A stretch of 64,000 nt of DNA from Paracoccus seriniphilus (GCF_028553745.1 NZ_CP067129.1:1098501-1162500), one strand, 5' to 3'; positions 1 to 10,177 are shown, counted from the first letter of the stretch. The notes: generated from the sequence alone by a model not told the origin. Program-made: numbers and translations.

Positions 1-950
1 GGGTGCTGGGCTTCAGCGTCGTTGGCGGGATGCAGACCCTGCTGTTCCTGGCGTTCTTTGCCTCTTTCGCGGTGAAGATGCCGATGTGGCCGGTTCACAC
101 CTGGCTGCCTGATGCCCACGTGCAGGCACCGACTGCAGGTTCGGTGGTTCTGGCGGCGGTGCTGCTGAAGATGGGGGGCTATGGCTTCCTGCGCTTCAGC
201 CTGCCGATGTTCCCGGTGGCATCGGACCTGTTGCAGCCGCTGGTGTTCTGGATGTCGGCCATTGCCATCGTCTACACCTCGCTGGTGGCACTGGCGCAAA
301 GCGACATGAAGAAGCTGATCGCCTATTCGTCCATCGCGCACATGGGCTATGTGACCATGGGGACATTTGCCGCAAACCAGCAGGGGCTGGACGGTGCGAT
401 CTTCCAGATGCTGTCGCATGGTTTCGTCTCGGGCGCGCTGTTCCTCTGCGTTGGCGTGATCTATGACCGGATGCACACCCGCGAGATCGACGCCTACGGC
501 GGTCTGGTGAACCGGATGCCGGTTTACGCGCTGGTCTTCATGTTCTTCACCATGGCCAATGTCGGCTTGCCGGGCACCTCGGGTTTCGTGGGTGAGTTCC
601 TGACACTGATGGGCACATTCAAGGCCAATACCTGGGTTGCCTTTGTCGCCGCCACGGGTGTGATCCTGTCGGCTTCCTATGCGCTGTGGCTGTATCGCCG
701 CGTGACCTTCGGGGCGCTGATCAAGGAAAGCCTGAAAACCATCAACGACATGACTGCCCGCGAAAAGTGGATCTTTGCACCGCTGATCGCCATGACCCTG
801 TTGCTGGGCGTCTATCCGCGCCTTGTCACCGACATTACCGGCCCCGCCGTCGAGGCGTTGCTGGTCAACTATCACGATGCGCTTCCGCATGACGCGGTTG
901 ACGGGCTTGCCGTCACCGCCGCCGTGGATGCCGCAGAAGCCAGCCATTGA
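1..950 (+). CDS. nuoM: NADH-quinone oxidoreductase subunit M, 5' truncated by window
   Basis: Membrane-arm subunit of respiratory complex I, an antiporter-like proton-pumping subunit in the cytoplasmic membrane. About 315 C-terminal residues are present; the family is usually about 500 residues, so roughly 190 N-terminal residues lie outside the window. Visible are the conserved segment [18 protein letters not shown], a membrane-embedded lysine in [13 protein letters not shown], and [13 protein letters not shown], with hydrophobic helices throughout. The TGA at 948-950 is followed after 10 bases by nuoN, as expected for the end of a nuo operon. The identification is firm from these motifs and the neighbour. 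Confidence 0.95.
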   Translation, partial: VLGFSVVGGMQTLLFLAFFASFAVKMPMWPVHTWLPDAHVQAPTAGSVVLAAVLLKMGGYGFLRFSLPMFPVASDLLQPLVFWMSAIAIVYTSLVALAQSDMKKLIAYSSIAHMGYVTMGTFAANQQGLDGAIFQMLSHGFVSGALFLCVGVIYDRMHTREIDAYGGLVNRMPVYALVFMFFTMANVGLPGTSGFVGEFLTLMGTFKANTWVAFVAATGVILSASYALWLYRRVTFGALIKESLKTINDMTAREKWIFAPLIAMTLLLGVYPRLVTDITGPAVEALLVNYHDALPHDAVDGLAVTAAVDAAEASH

Positions 951-960
951 GGAACGCAAG

Positions 961-2442
961 ATGACCGCGCTCGATCTTTCGACCATCCTGCCGGAGCTCT
1001 TGCTGGCGATCTATGCATTGGCCGCACTGATGGCTGGTGCATGGTTCGGCAAGGACCAGATTGCAAAACCCATCCTCTGGGCGACGGTAGCCGCCCTGCT
1101 GCTGGTCGGGCTGTATATCGGGATCTCGGATCGTCCCGACCAGACCGCTTTCCACGGCATGTTCCGCGACGATGCCTTTGCACGATTTGCCAAGGTGACG
1201 ATCCTGATCTCGGCTTCCGCCGTTCTGGCGATGAGTGTCGAATATATGGATCGTCGCGGGCTGATGCGCTTTGAGTTCCCGATCCTGGTCACGCTAGCCG
1301 CGATCGGCATGATGATGATGGTCTCGGCCAGCGACCTGCTGTCGCTGTATATGGGGCTGGAACTGCAATCTCTGTCGCTCTATGTCGTTGCGGCCATGCG
1401 CCGTGACAGTGTCCGGTCCTCGGAAGCCGGCCTGAAGTATTTTGTTCTGGGCGCGCTCAGCTCGGGTCTGCTTCTTTATGGTGCGTCGCTGGTCTATGGC
1501 TTTGCCGGGACCACGAATTTCGACGGTATCTTCTCGACCATCTCGGATGGACAGATGTCGATGGGCGTGCTGTTCGGTCTGGTCTTCCTGCTGGTCGGTC
1601 TGGCCTTCAAGGTTTCGGCAGTGCCCTTCCACATGTGGACGCCCGATGTCTATGAGGGCGCCCCGACGCCCGTCACGGCCTTCTTCGCCACGGCGCCCAA
1701 GGTTGCGGCAATGTCGCTGATTGCGCGTCTGATGTTTGACGCCTTCGGCAATGTTCCGGGCGACTGGGGCCAGATCATCGCGCTGCTGGCGGTGATGTCG
1801 ATGTTCCTTGGATCGATCGCGGGTATCGGACAGCGCAACATCAAGCGTCTGATGGCCTATTCCTCGATTGCCCATATGGGCTTTGCACTGGTCGGCCTGG
1901 CTGCGGGCACGGCCTATGGGGTGCAGGCGATGCTGCTGTATATGGCCATCTATGCGGTGATGAACGTCGGCACATTCGCCTTCATCCTGTCGATGGAGCG
2001 TGACGGCATGCCGGTCACGGATCTGTCCAGCCTCAACCGTTTTGCCACGGCCGAACCGTTGAAGGCCATTGCCGTGCTGTTCCTGATGTTCAGCCTGGCC
2101 GGTGTGCCTCCCTTCCTTGGCTTCTTTGCCAAGTTCGGGGTGCTTTCGGCAGCGGTTCAGGCGGATATGGCCTGGCTGTCGGTTCTGGGTGTTATCGCCT
2201 CGGTGATCGGTGCGTTCTATTACCTGCGCATCGTCTATTACATGTTCTTCGGTGGTGAATCCGAAGGCGTGGAAAGCCGCATGGGCCTGATCCAATATCT
2301 GGCACTGCTGATCCCGGCGGCAATGCTGCTGATGGGTGCGGTCACGATGTTCGGTGTCGATGATGCCGCAGCGACCGCCGCGCAGTCTCTTGTCGGATCC
2401 GAGGCAGCGGCGGTGGATGCCGACGGGACGGCCGGTGACTGA
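961..2442 (+). CDS. nuoN: NADH-quinone oxidoreductase subunit N
   Basis: Last membrane subunit of complex I, homologous to the antiporter-like subunits L and M and involved in proton translocation. The protein is 493 residues, typical of the family, with about 14 hydrophobic helices. Motifs include [12 protein letters not shown], the TM lysine in [20 protein letters not shown] and [14 protein letters not shown]. The ATG at 961 was chosen because it begins [15 protein letters not shown], which is a normal NuoN start, and an AGGA lies just upstream. The last 8 bases overlap the GTG start proposed for birA, suggesting translational coupling. Corresponds to nqo14 of Paracoccus. Confidence 0.97.
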   Translation: MTALDLSTILPELLLAIYALAALMAGAWFGKDQIAKPILWATVAALLLVGLYIGISDRPDQTAFHGMFRDDAFARFAKVTILISASAVLAMSVEYMDRRGLMRFEFPILVTLAAIGMMMMVSASDLLSLYMGLELQSLSLYVVAAMRRDSVRSSEAGLKYFVLGALSSGLLLYGASLVYGFAGTTNFDGIFSTISDGQMSMGVLFGLVFLLVGLAFKVSAVPFHMWTPDVYEGAPTPVTAFFATAPKVAAMSLIARLMFDAFGNVPGDWGQIIALLAVMSMFLGSIAGIGQRNIKRLMAYSSIAHMGFALVGLAAGTAYGVQAMLLYMAIYAVMNVGTFAFILSMERDGMPVTDLSSLNRFATAEPLKAIAVLFLMFSLAGVPPFLGFFAKFGVLSAAVQADMAWLSVLGVIASVIGAFYYLRIVYYMFFGGESEGVESRMGLIQYLALLIPAAMLLMGAVTMFGVDDAAATAAQSLVGSEAAAVDADGTAGD

Positions 2443-3208
2443 AGCCACCGGCGCGGCATGGCCGCAGGGCTTTGGCCGTCATATCCTTGAACGTGTCGAC
2501 AGCACGAATGCCGAAGCCTTTCGGCTGGCCCCGTCTTTGGCGGGGCCGACTTGGATCATGGCACGGCGGCAAGAGAACGGGCGGGGTCGGCGCGGCCGCG
2601 CCTGGATCGATCCGGTCGGGAATTTCGCGGCGACTCTGGTTCTGCAAACGGGTTCGGCTCCTGCTGATGCGGCGCGGCTGTCCTTTGTAGCCGCTTTGGC
2701 CGTACATGACGCGCTGATCCGGCTGTGCGGTCCGCGCCTGAACATCTCGTTGAAATGGCCCAATGATGTCTTGCTGAACGGTGGCAAGCTTTCGGGGATA
2801 TTGCTGGAAAGCACGGGGGCGGGCGGTCAGGTCACTGCGCTGGCCATCGGCATCGGAATCAATCTGGTTTCGGGCCCCGATACCGGCGCGGTCGAGCCGG
2901 GCGCCTTGCGGCCCGTCAGCCTGCAGGGTGAGGCCGGTGTGGTCCTGACCCCTGACGAGGTTCTGACCGCCGTGGCGCAGGGCTTTGCCCATTGGTATCG
3001 GCAGGAACAGGATTACGGCTTTGCGCCGATCAGATCCGCGTGGTTGGCGCGGGCGGCGCGATTGGGTGAAACGATCACTGCGCGCACCGGCAATGCGGAA
3101 AGCCGCGGACGTTTTGACGGCATCGACGAGACGGGGGCGCTGCTCCTGACAACGCCGCGAGGACGCGTCGCAATTCCCGCGGCCGACATCTATTTTGACG
3201 CGGGCTGA
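2435..3208 (+). CDS. birA: biotin--[acetyl-CoA-carboxylase] ligase, without DNA-binding domain
   Basis: Activates biotin with ATP and attaches it to the biotin carboxyl carrier protein. The 257-residue protein has the nucleotide/biotin loop GRGRRGRAW (about residues 48-56) and the catalytic KWPNDV segment. There is no N-terminal helix-turn-helix, so this is a monofunctional ligase rather than the E. coli type that also represses the bio operon. The GTG at 2435 is preferred: it overlaps the nuoN stop and gives a normal N-terminus ([13 protein letters not shown]). An in-frame ATG at 2417 is the alternative. Placement right after nuoN matches the known Paracoccus nqo locus. Confidence 0.93.
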   Translation: MTEATGAAWPQGFGRHILERVDSTNAEAFRLAPSLAGPTWIMARRQENGRGRRGRAWIDPVGNFAATLVLQTGSAPADAARLSFVAALAVHDALIRLCGPRLNISLKWPNDVLLNGGKLSGILLESTGAGGQVTALAIGIGINLVSGPDTGAVEPGALRPVSLQGEAGVVLTPDEVLTAVAQGFAHWYRQEQDYGFAPIRSAWLARAARLGETITARTGNAESRGRFDGIDETGALLLTTPRGRVAIPAADIYFDAG

Positions 3209-3213
3209 CTGGC

Positions 3214-3993
3214 ATGCTGCTTTGCATCGACACAGGCAACACCAATACCGTCTTTTCCATCTGGGATGGAGAGAAGTTCCTGGCGCATTGGCGGATTTCG
3301 ACGGACCACCGACGCACCGCGGACGAGTATTTCGTCTGGCTGTCGACCCTGATCGCCGTGCAGAAGTTCGAGCTGCAGATCAACGGTTGCATCATCAGCG
3401 CGACGGCTCCGCGCGTGGTGTTCAATCTGCGGGTCCTGTGCAACCGATATTTCGACACCCGCCCCCTTGTCGTGGGCAAGCCCGACTGTGCCTTGCCGGT
3501 CGAGCCGAGGGTCGATGTCGGCACGACCGTGGGGCCGGACCGGCTGGTGAACACGGTCGCGGGATTTGACCGTCACGGTCCCGATCTGATCGTGGTCGAT
3601 TTCGGCACCGCGACGACCTTTGACGTCGTGGACACTGATGGTGCCTATGTGGGGGGGGTGATCGCGCCGGGGGTCAACCTGTCGCTTGAAGCATTGCATA
3701 TGGGCGCGGCCTCGCTGCCCCATGTCGATGTGACCCGCCCGGCACAGGTGGTGGGCACCAATACGGTCGCTTGCCTGCAATCAGGAATTTTCTGGGGATA
3801 TATCGGGCTGGTCGATGGTATCGTCACGCAAATTCGCGAGGAACGTCAGCGCCCGATGAAGGTTATTGCCACGGGTGGGCTTGCGCCTTTGTTCGATCAG
3901 GGGTTTGACCTATTTGACGCGATCGAGGACGATCTGACCGTTCACGGTTTGAGACTTATATACGATTACAACAAGGAGATGGGCAATGTCTGA
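3214..3993 (+). CDS. coaX: type III pantothenate kinase
   Basis: Phosphorylates pantothenate in the first step of coenzyme A synthesis; the type III (CoaX) family belongs to the ASKHA fold and is insensitive to CoA feedback. The 259 residues carry the N-terminal phosphate loop DTGNTNT (residues 6-12), the central DFGTATTFDV (from D129), and GGVIAPGVNLS. The gene starts five bases after birA and its last 8 bases overlap rnj, so birA, coaX and rnj are probably co-transcribed with the end of the nuo operon. Confidence 0.96.
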   Translation: MLLCIDTGNTNTVFSIWDGEKFLAHWRISTDHRRTADEYFVWLSTLIAVQKFELQINGCIISATAPRVVFNLRVLCNRYFDTRPLVVGKPDCALPVEPRVDVGTTVGPDRLVNTVAGFDRHGPDLIVVDFGTATTFDVVDTDGAYVGGVIAPGVNLSLEALHMGAASLPHVDVTRPAQVVGTNTVACLQSGIFWGYIGLVDGIVTQIREERQRPMKVIATGGLAPLFDQGFDLFDAIEDDLTVHGLRLIYDYNKEMGNV

Positions 3994-5662
3994 ACGCCTG
4001 ATATATTTGCCGCTCGGCGGCGCGGGCGAAATCGGCATGAACGCCTATGTCTATGGATATGGCGCGCCGGGCAAGGAACGACTGATTCTCGTCGATCTCG
4101 GGGTGACCTTCGGGGATATGGAGGGCAGTCCGGGTATTGATCTGATCATGCCCGATCTGACCTGGCTGGAAGCAAATCGCGACCGGCTGGAAGGTATTTT
4201 CATTACGCATGGACATGAGGACCATTTGGGGGCAGTCGCGCATCTGTGGTCGCGCCTGAATGTACCGATTTACGCACGGAAATTCACCGGGACGCTGTGC
4301 CGGCTGAAACTGGAAGAGGCCGGCATCCCCGCCGATACGGTCCAGATCGTCGGGCCACGGCCCGAAGTGACGGAGCTTGGCCCGTTCAAGGTGCAATATG
4401 TGCCGGTCAGCCATTCCATTCCGGAAAGCGCTGCGCTGGTCATCGACACGCCTGCGGGGCGCGTCGTTCACACGGGTGACTTCAAGCTGGACGGCACCCC
4501 GATCGTCGGCGACCCCTTCGATCCGGTCATGTGGCATGACATTGCCAATGAAGGGCCGGGCGTGAAGGTGCTGACCTGCGATTCGACCAATGTGTTCTCG
4601 AGCCACCCCGGACGGTCCGAGGCGGTTCTGGCCGCACCCATTCTTGACTGGGTCGTGGCGCAGAAGAACATGGTGGTTGCGACGACCTTTGCGTCCAATA
4701 TCGCACGCCTCAAGACCCTGTCCGAGGCGGCCATCGCGGCTGATCGCAAGGTCTGCCTGCTGGGACGGGCCATGCGCCGGATGGTCAGTGTCGGGCTGGA
4801 AACCGGAATTCTGACCGATTTCCCCAACACCATCGGACCCGATGAGGCGGCAAACATGCCGCGCAACAAGGTCATGCTGCTGGTGACCGGCAGCCAGGGT
4901 GAACGGCGCGCCGCAAGTGCGCAGCTGTCGCGGGGCCGCTATCTGGGGCTGTCGCTGAAAGAGGGTGACAGCTTCCTGTTCAGTTCCAAGACCATTCCCG
5001 GCAACGAACGTTCGGTCGGGCGGATCATGAATGCGCTGAGCGAGAAAGGCATCGAGCTTTATGATGGCGATGACGGCCTGTTCCATGTCTCGGGCCATGC
5101 CAACCGCCCCGATATCGAGGCGATGCATGATCTGCTGAAGCCTGAGATCGTGCTGCCGATGCATGGTGAGCATCGCCATCTGCGCGAGCATATGAATATT
5201 GCCAGATCCAAGGGCATTGCGTCGATGATCGCCACCAACGGCATGATGGTGGATCTGACGGGCAAGGCTCCGCGGGTCGTTGATCAGGTCGAGACGGGGC
5301 GTCTGTATCTGGACGGCAATGTCCTGATCGGTGCCATGGATGGCGTCGTGCGCGACCGGATCCGCATGGCCCTGAACGGTCATGCGCTGGTCAGCGTGAT
5401 CGTGGATGAGGATGACAATCCGATCCCCGACGCCTGGGTCGAATTGTCCGGGCTGCCGGGGCGCACCCGTGGGGGTGCGGATCTGGGTGAACATATCGAA
5501 GGCGAGTTGGCCGAATTTCTGGAAACCGCCGATCGCAAGACGGTGCGTGACGATGCCAAGATCGAAGAGGCTGTTCGCAAGATCACGCGCCAGGTGTCCA
5601 TGGAGGAGATCGGCAAGAAGCCCGAGGTTTCGGTCATCATCAGCCGTTTGATGGCTGAGTGA
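3986..5662 (+). CDS. rnj: ribonuclease J
   Basis: Metallo-beta-lactamase/beta-CASP ribonuclease combining 5'-3' exonuclease and endonuclease activity, acting in rRNA maturation and mRNA decay in alphaproteobacteria. The 558-residue length fits the family. The metal-binding motif HGHEDH is at residues 75-80, TGDFKLDGTPI follows, and the C-terminal metal/beta-CASP motif MHGEHRHL starts near residue 392. The ATG overlaps the coaX stop (8 bases), suggesting translational coupling. A 10-bp perfect hairpin lies 14 bases after the stop. Confidence 0.96.
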   Translation: MSERLIYLPLGGAGEIGMNAYVYGYGAPGKERLILVDLGVTFGDMEGSPGIDLIMPDLTWLEANRDRLEGIFITHGHEDHLGAVAHLWSRLNVPIYARKFTGTLCRLKLEEAGIPADTVQIVGPRPEVTELGPFKVQYVPVSHSIPESAALVIDTPAGRVVHTGDFKLDGTPIVGDPFDPVMWHDIANEGPGVKVLTCDSTNVFSSHPGRSEAVLAAPILDWVVAQKNMVVATTFASNIARLKTLSEAAIAADRKVCLLGRAMRRMVSVGLETGILTDFPNTIGPDEAANMPRNKVMLLVTGSQGERRAASAQLSRGRYLGLSLKEGDSFLFSSKTIPGNERSVGRIMNALSEKGIELYDGDDGLFHVSGHANRPDIEAMHDLLKPEIVLPMHGEHRHLREHMNIARSKGIASMIATNGMMVDLTGKAPRVVDQVETGRLYLDGNVLIGAMDGVVRDRIRMALNGHALVSVIVDEDDNPIPDAWVELSGLPGRTRGGADLGEHIEGELAEFLETADRKTVRDDAKIEEAVRKITRQVSMEEIGKKPEVSVIISRLMAE

Positions 5663-5676
5663 AATGAATGGCTGCT

Positions 5677-5712
5677 GAAGGCCGCGTCGGTGCTTGACCC
5701 CGCGCGGCCTTC
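5677..5712 (+). terminator. hairpin after rnj (no U-tract)
   Basis: A 10-bp perfect stem, GAAGGCCGCG (5677-5686) with CGCGGCCTTC (5703-5712), encloses a 16-base loop. It sits between the rnj stop and the trmB start. No T-run follows, so intrinsic termination is uncertain; it could instead protect the mRNA 3' end. Confidence 0.45.
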
Positions 5713-5730
5713 GGTGCAATTCCCGGTCCC

Positions 5731-6447
5731 ATGACAGATACGCAGAAATCCCCGTTCGATCCAAATCCGCCGCGCCGCAACTTTTACGGGCGTCGGCAGG
5801 GCAAGACCTTGCGCCGGAGCCAGAAGGGCTATCTGAGCGAAGATCTGGGAGAGCTGCGTCCAAAGGGTATTTCCATCGAGGAGAACCCCGAGCGTCGCGC
5901 CATTGATCCGGTTTCGATCTTCGGGGACGACCGGCCGATCTGGCTGGAGGTCGGCTTTGGCGGCGGCGAACATATGGTGCATATGGCCGCAACCTATCCC
6001 GAGATCGGCATTCTTGGTTGCGAACCCTTCATCAATGGCGTCGCCATGTTGCTGGGCAAGATCCGGGCGGCCGGGGTGTCGAATGTCAGCGTCTATCCCG
6101 GCGATGCCCGTGACGTGATGGATGTCATGCCCGACAACAGCATTTCGCGCGCATTTCTGATGTATCCCGACCCCTGGCCCAAGGCCCGTCATCACCGGCG
6201 CCGTTTCGTGACGCCCGAGCATCTGCTGCCTCTGGCGCGTGTCATGCGGCCCGGGGCCGAGTTTCGGGTGGCAACGGATATACCCGATTACGTGCGCCAG
6301 ACGCTGGAAGAGGTGCCTCTGGCAGGCTTTGATCTGGTCCGGGAAGGGCCAGAGCCCTGGGAGGACTGGATCAGCACCCGCTACGAGCAGAAGGCGCTGC
6401 GTGAAGGCCGCGCGCCGCATTACGTCACCTTTCGCCGTCAGGGCTGA
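5731..6447 (+). CDS. trmB: tRNA (guanine-N7-)-methyltransferase
   Basis: Makes m7G46 in the variable loop of tRNAs using S-adenosylmethionine. The 238-residue protein has the SAM loop GFGGGEHMVHMA and the TrmB hallmark YPDPWPKARHHRRRF, which carries catalytic and tRNA-binding residues, then the C-terminal TRYEQKA. The N-terminal basic stretch (NFYGRRQGKTLR) is usual for the family. It is separated from rnj by 68 bases containing a hairpin and is followed by a strong terminator. Confidence 0.96.
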   Translation: MTDTQKSPFDPNPPRRNFYGRRQGKTLRRSQKGYLSEDLGELRPKGISIEENPERRAIDPVSIFGDDRPIWLEVGFGGGEHMVHMAATYPEIGILGCEPFINGVAMLLGKIRAAGVSNVSVYPGDARDVMDVMPDNSISRAFLMYPDPWPKARHHRRRFVTPEHLLPLARVMRPGAEFRVATDIPDYVRQTLEEVPLAGFDLVREGPEPWEDWISTRYEQKALREGRAPHYVTFRRQG

Positions 6448-6498
6448 GCCACCGCCCCCAAGGGCAGGATATTTCCCGGGATGTGGCGAAGTTCAGAA

Positions 6499-6526
6499 GG
6501 GGGCGTTGCGATACCGCCCCCCTTTT
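6499..6526 (+). terminator. rho-independent terminator of trmB, likely bidirectional
   Basis: GGGGGCG (6499-6505) pairs with CGCCCCC (6515-6521) around a 9-base loop and is followed by TTTT at 6523-6526. It separates trmB from the convergent DUF1150 gene. Confidence 0.8.
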
Positions 6527-6533
6527 CCATGTA

Positions 6534-6761
6534 TCAGTGAACGCTGACCGGGGTCAGTTCATTCTGACGCGCCAGAATGAAGGCCAGCGAGCGGTCGCGC
6601 ACCAATGCCAGCTGTTCGCCCGCAGAATCGTGAACGGCATACATGCTGTCCAGACCGCGAAGCTGTTCGCGGATTTCCTTGGGCAGCGAGCTGGTGGCCA
6701 CCCGGCGGATATAGACAGTATTTGCGGTTTCGGGTTCGCCGAAATCAAACTTGGTATCCAT
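6534..6761 (-). CDS. DUF1150 family protein
   Basis: A 75-residue cytoplasmic protein of the DUF1150 family, of unknown function. It begins MDTKFDFGEPETANTVYIRRV and contains the conserved part with a predicted regulatory or binding role only. The gene lies 14 bases downstream of the Hsp20 gene on the same strand, and this pairing is common in alphaproteobacteria, which suggests a heat-shock-linked role. No catalytic motif is visible. Confidence 0.85.
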   Translation of the reverse strand: MDTKFDFGEPETANTVYIRRVATSSLPKEIREQLRGLDSMYAVHDSAGEQLALVRDRSLAFILARQNELTPVSVH

Positions 6762-6775
6762 GATGATCCCCTTTT

Positions 6776-7192
6776 CTATTTGCGGCTGATCGGAATTGTC
6801 TGCACGACCTGATCGGCTTGTTCGCGGCGCAGATTGACATGGAGCAGGCCATTTTCGATTTCCGCGGAAATGACCTCGACCCCATCGGCCAGCACGAAAC
6901 TGCGTCGAAAGGCCCGCCCTGCGATCCCTCGGTGCAGGTAGACGCGATCATCTTCGGTTTCCGCAAGCCGACCCCGTATGACCAGTTGCCGGTCCTCGGT
7001 CGTGACGCTGAGATCCTTTTCGGCAAAACCTGCAACGGCCAGGGTGATCCTGAATCCGTCGGGCGCGATATGTTCGATATTATAGGGGGGATAGCCTTCG
7101 GCTCCCTTCGCGGCCCGTTCTGCCAAACGCTCCAGCTGATCAAAGCCCAGCAGATAGGGATGCGCCCCCAGCGATATCTTGGTCATGGTCAT
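6776..7192 (-). CDS. Hsp20 family small heat-shock protein
   Basis: ATP-independent holdase chaperone of the alpha-crystallin (IbpA) class that binds unfolding proteins in the cytoplasm. The 138 residues contain the alpha-crystallin domain from about residue 40 (YNIEHIAPDGFRITLAVAGF) through the ENGLLHVNLRRE strand, and a short C-terminal tail with an I-x-I-like element (IPI). The start MTMTKISLG is normal for this group. It is the first gene of a pair with the DUF1150 gene. A candidate RpoH promoter lies about 65 bases upstream. Confidence 0.93.
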   Translation of the reverse strand: MTMTKISLGAHPYLLGFDQLERLAERAAKGAEGYPPYNIEHIAPDGFRITLAVAGFAEKDLSVTTEDRQLVIRGRLAETEDDRVYLHRGIAGRAFRRSFVLADGVEVISAEIENGLLHVNLRREQADQVVQTIPISRK

Positions 7193-7255
7193 CAGCCCTT
7201 TGATGTTGAAGCGACTGTTTCACCGGGCCCCGGAACGGCGACCCGGCTTCCATCA

Positions 7256-7284
7256 ATATGTGCATTCGGTGCCGAGGAAACAAG
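7256..7284 (-). promoter_or_regulatory. candidate RpoH (sigma-32) promoter for hsp20
   Basis: On the minus strand, CTTG (7284-7281) is followed after 18 bases by CACATAT (7262-7256). The alphaproteobacterial RpoH consensus is about CTTG-N17/18-CYTATNT, so the -35 matches fully and the -10 in 5 of 7. The gene context (Hsp20) supports it; the sequence match alone is modest. Confidence 0.35.
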
Positions 7285-7403
7285 ATATGGTCGACATCGC
7301 GTCCATAGGCCTTTTCCCGCGGGCGAAGGATTCGGTTAACACCCCGCCCCGGAACCGCTATAAGTCATGCGACCAACGTCCAGTCTTTGCAGCGGGTTGT
7401 CTG

Positions 7404-7622
7404 ATGAATATCCAGAACGAAATGTCCCATGACGAGATTGTGCGCGCCAAGCTGGCCGCCCTGCGGTGCGAGCATCGTGATCTGGACGAGGCCATTGCGG
7501 CGCTTGCGTCGCAACAGTTGACCACCTCGCTGGCGCTGCAGAGGCTGAAGAAACAGAAGCTGCTGCTGAAGGACAGGATATCGCGGCTGGAAGATGAATT
7601 GACCCCGGATATCATCGCCTGA
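7404..7622 (+). CDS. YdcH/DUF465 family protein
   Basis: A 72-residue, strongly helical charged protein of the DUF465/YdcH family, whose function is unknown. The sequence ([11 protein letters not shown], then [22 protein letters not shown]) is a helical hairpin or short coiled coil, with the hallmark LKKxKLxLKDxI near the C-terminus. The ATG at 7404 was chosen over upstream in-frame codons because the upstream residues are not conserved-looking and the family is about 70 residues. It precedes purE by 58 bases. Confidence 0.85.
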   Translation: MNIQNEMSHDEIVRAKLAALRCEHRDLDEAIAALASQQLTTSLALQRLKKQKLLLKDRISRLEDELTPDIIA

Positions 7623-7680
7623 TTGCGGCTGGCGCAGGCTCGCGTTATTGCGTGGCCCAGCCACAAGAAGGGGAAGCCGT

Positions 7681-8166
7681 ATGGACAAGCCGGTCGGAAT
7701 CATCATGGGTAGCCAGTCAGACTGGGCCACCATGCGCGAAGCAGCGACCATTCTGGATGAGCTTGGGATCGGATATGAAACCCGAATTGTCAGCGCGCAT
7801 CGGACACCGGACCGGCTGTGGGATTATGGCAAGACCGCTGCATCGCGCGGATTGAAAGTCATCATTGCCGGTGCCGGTGGCGCAGCGCATTTGCCGGGCA
7901 TGATGGCATCGAAGACCCGAATTCCGGTGATTGGCGTTCCGGTGCAGACGCGGGCCTTGTCTGGCGTGGATTCGCTGTATTCCATCGTTCAGATGCCCAA
8001 GGGTTTTCCGGTCGCGACCATGGCAATCGGTGCGGCCGGGGCGGCGAATGCCGGGCTGATGGCGGCCGGCATTCTGGCGATTGGCGATGCGGAACTGGCA
8101 AGCCGTCTGGATGCCTGGCGCAACGCCCTGTCGGACTCGATCCCCGAGGAGCCGGTTGATGACTGA
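7681..8166 (+). CDS. purE: 5-(carboxyamino)imidazole ribonucleotide mutase
   Basis: Converts N5-CAIR to CAIR in de novo purine synthesis (class I PurE). The 161 residues show the substrate-binding loop MGSQSDW near the N-terminus, SAHRTPDRL containing the catalytic His, and a glycine-rich [12 protein letters not shown]. The start MDKPVGII at 7681 has AGGGGAAG immediately upstream. Its last 8 bases overlap purK, with which it forms a two-step unit. Confidence 0.97.
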   Translation: MDKPVGIIMGSQSDWATMREAATILDELGIGYETRIVSAHRTPDRLWDYGKTAASRGLKVIIAGAGGAAHLPGMMASKTRIPVIGVPVQTRALSGVDSLYSIVQMPKGFPVATMAIGAAGAANAGLMAAGILAIGDAELASRLDAWRNALSDSIPEEPVDD

Positions 8167-9196
8167 TATTCGCACCATCGGGATTCTGGGCGGTGGCCAA
8201 CTGGGCCGCATGTTGTCCGTGGCGGCCAGCCGTCTGGGTCTGCGTTGTCATATCTATGAGCCGGGCGCGGCACCCGCCGGCGATGTCGCCTGGAAGGTGA
8301 CGAATGCCGGTTATGACGATCAGGACGCGCTGCGCGCCTTTGCGGAATCGGTCGATATCGTCACCTATGAATTCGAGAATGTGCCGACCTCTTCGCTGGA
8401 TCTGCTGGAATCCCTGCGCCCGATCCGCCCGAACCGAAAGGCTCTGGCGATTTCTCAGGACCGTCTGACCGAAAAGAGCTTTCTCAATGACATCGGGCTG
8501 GCGACTGCCAGTTTTGCCGATGTTGAAACCGAGGCCGAGCTTCCCGCCGCGGTAGAACGGATCGGGGCGCCCTCGATCCTCAAGACGCGGCGCATGGGTT
8601 ATGACGGAAAGGGCCAGATCCGCATCGATGATCCGGCCAACCTGCAATGGACCGGCGCGCCTTCGGTTCTGGAAGGCTTCGTGCCTTTCACCGAAGAAAT
8701 CAGCGTGATCGTCGCGCGAGGCGTCGACGGGCAGGTTGCGGCCTATGACCCGGGCCTGAACCTGCATCAGGACGGTATCCTGCGTACCACCACGGTGCCA
8801 TGCGGCCTGACCGGCAAGGTCACGACTGATGCTGTGCTGATGGCTGCCCGGATCGTCAATGCACTGGATTATGTTGGCGTGATGGGGGTTGAGCTATTCG
8901 TGACTCCGGGCGGGCTGGTCGTGAATGAAATCGCTCCACGGGTTCACAACTCGGGACATTGGACGCAGGCGGGTTGTGCGGTCGATCAGTTCGAACAGCA
9001 TATTCGCGCGATTGCGGGGCTGCCCCTGGGCGACGGCAAGCGCTTTTGCGATGTCACGATGGAAAATCTGATCGGCGACGATATGGACAGGCTGCCAGAG
9101 CTTCTGTCCACGGCGCGCACGCAGATCCATCTGTATGGCAAGGCCGAGGCGAAGCCGGGGCGCAAGATGGGCCATGTGAACCGCATCACCGGATAA
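8159..9196 (+). CDS. purK: 5-(carboxyamino)imidazole ribonucleotide synthase
   Basis: ATP-grasp enzyme that makes N5-CAIR from AIR, bicarbonate and ATP, supplying PurE. The 345 residues begin [19 protein letters not shown], the family's N-terminal signature; the ATP-grasp core includes [13 protein letters not shown] and [14 protein letters not shown] near the active site. The start overlaps the purE stop (ATGACTGA), typical of coupled translation. Confidence 0.97.
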   Translation: MTDIRTIGILGGGQLGRMLSVAASRLGLRCHIYEPGAAPAGDVAWKVTNAGYDDQDALRAFAESVDIVTYEFENVPTSSLDLLESLRPIRPNRKALAISQDRLTEKSFLNDIGLATASFADVETEAELPAAVERIGAPSILKTRRMGYDGKGQIRIDDPANLQWTGAPSVLEGFVPFTEEISVIVARGVDGQVAAYDPGLNLHQDGILRTTTVPCGLTGKVTTDAVLMAARIVNALDYVGVMGVELFVTPGGLVVNEIAPRVHNSGHWTQAGCAVDQFEQHIRAIAGLPLGDGKRFCDVTMENLIGDDMDRLPELLSTARTQIHLYGKAEAKPGRKMGHVNRITG

Positions 9197-9203
9197 AGCG
9201 ATT

Positions 9204-9221
9204 GGCGGCGCCTGCGCCGCC
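9204..9221. terminator. hairpin between convergent purK and glsA
   Basis: GGCGGCG (9204-9210) pairs perfectly with CGCCGCC (9215-9221) around a 4-base loop, 7 bases after the purK stop and 5 bases from the glsA stop. Only scattered T residues follow, so its strength as a terminator is unsure. Confidence 0.5.
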
Positions 9222-9226
9222 ATTCC

Positions 9227-10177
9227 TCAAATGCGAGATGGCCCGATGCCGGGCGTGATCGAAAACATCGACAGCCCCAGATCTTGCGACAGGATCTCCA
9301 GCGCCTGGGTGCCCAGAAGCGAATTCCCATAGCGATCCAGCCCCGGTGACCAGACTGCTATAGAGGCACGGTTGGGCAGAACCGCAAGAATTCCCCCTCC
9401 GACTCCGCTTTTGGCCGGAACCCCGACGCGATAGGCGAATTCGCCCGAGCCGTTGTAATGGCCACAGGTCATCATCAGCGCATTGATGCTGCGGATATGC
9501 CCCGGCGCGATCAGGTTTCCATCCGGATGGATGCCTGCCAGAAAACGTCCGGCGCGGGCAAGCTGTTCGCAGGTCATCGCAAGCGCACAGTGATGGAAAT
9601 AGGTGCCAAGGGTCAGCGCACAATCATGGCGCAAATTGCCGCAACTGCGCAGGAAATAGGCCAGTGCCCAGTTGCGATCCCCTGTCTCTTTTTCTGATGC
9701 CGCCACCTGTGGATCAATGAAGATCGCGTCATCCGAAGCCGCCTGCCGCATGAAGCGCACGATCTCGGCCAGAGTTTCCTTGGGCGTTGCGCCGACCAAT
9801 AGCGAATCGGTGGTCGCGATCGCACCGGAATTCACAAAGGGATTGGGGGGAATACCCTCGCGCGCCTCAAGCTCTTGCACGGAATTGAAGACATGCGTTG
9901 ATGGCTCGCGGCCGACCCGGGACCAGAACCGGTCGCCATAGCGGCCCAGGGCGATTGCCAGGGTGAAAACCTTGGAGACGCTTTGGATCGAGAATTCGAC
10001 CTTGGCATCGCCAACGCTGATCTGGCGGCCATCGGGCAGGCAGATGGACATGGCGAAGCGCGCGGGATCGATGCAGGCCAGTTCGGGGATATAGCTTGCG
10101 ACCGTGCCGCGATCCGGCATGGCGGCCATACGCGCACAGATATCGTCAAGCAGGGGGCGCAGGGCGTCGAAGTTCAT
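9227..10177 (-). CDS. glsA: glutaminase
   Basis: Hydrolyses glutamine to glutamate and ammonia; a serine-dependent glutaminase of the beta-lactamase-like fold. The 316 residues have the S-x-x-K catalytic pair QSVSKVF (S66, K69), NPFVNSGAI, and KSGVGGGI near the C-terminus, all typical of the YbgJ/YbaS family. It lies 117 bases downstream of purF on the same strand and is convergent with purK. Possible roles are nitrogen recycling or acid resistance; the sequence does not decide. Confidence 0.95.
   Translation of the reverse strand: MNFDALRPLLDDICARMAAMPDRGTVASYIPELACIDPARFAMSICLPDGRQISVGDAKVEFSIQSVSKVFTLAIALGRYGDRFWSRVGREPSTHVFNSVQELEAREGIPPNPFVNSGAIATTDSLLVGATPKETLAEIVRFMRQAASDDAIFIDPQVAASEKETGDRNWALAYFLRSCGNLRHDCALTLGTYFHHCALAMTCEQLARAGRFLAGIHPDGNLIAPGHIRSINALMMTCGHYNGSGEFAYRVGVPAKSGVGGGILAVLPNRASIAVWSPGLDRYGNSLLGTQALEILSQDLGLSMFSITPGIGPSRI

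Noticed and set aside
3956..5992. 678-residue open frame on the minus strand opposite rnj
   Set aside because: Shadow of rnj/trmB: low-complexity His/Gln/Arg-rich translation with no family features, and rnj on the plus strand is clear.
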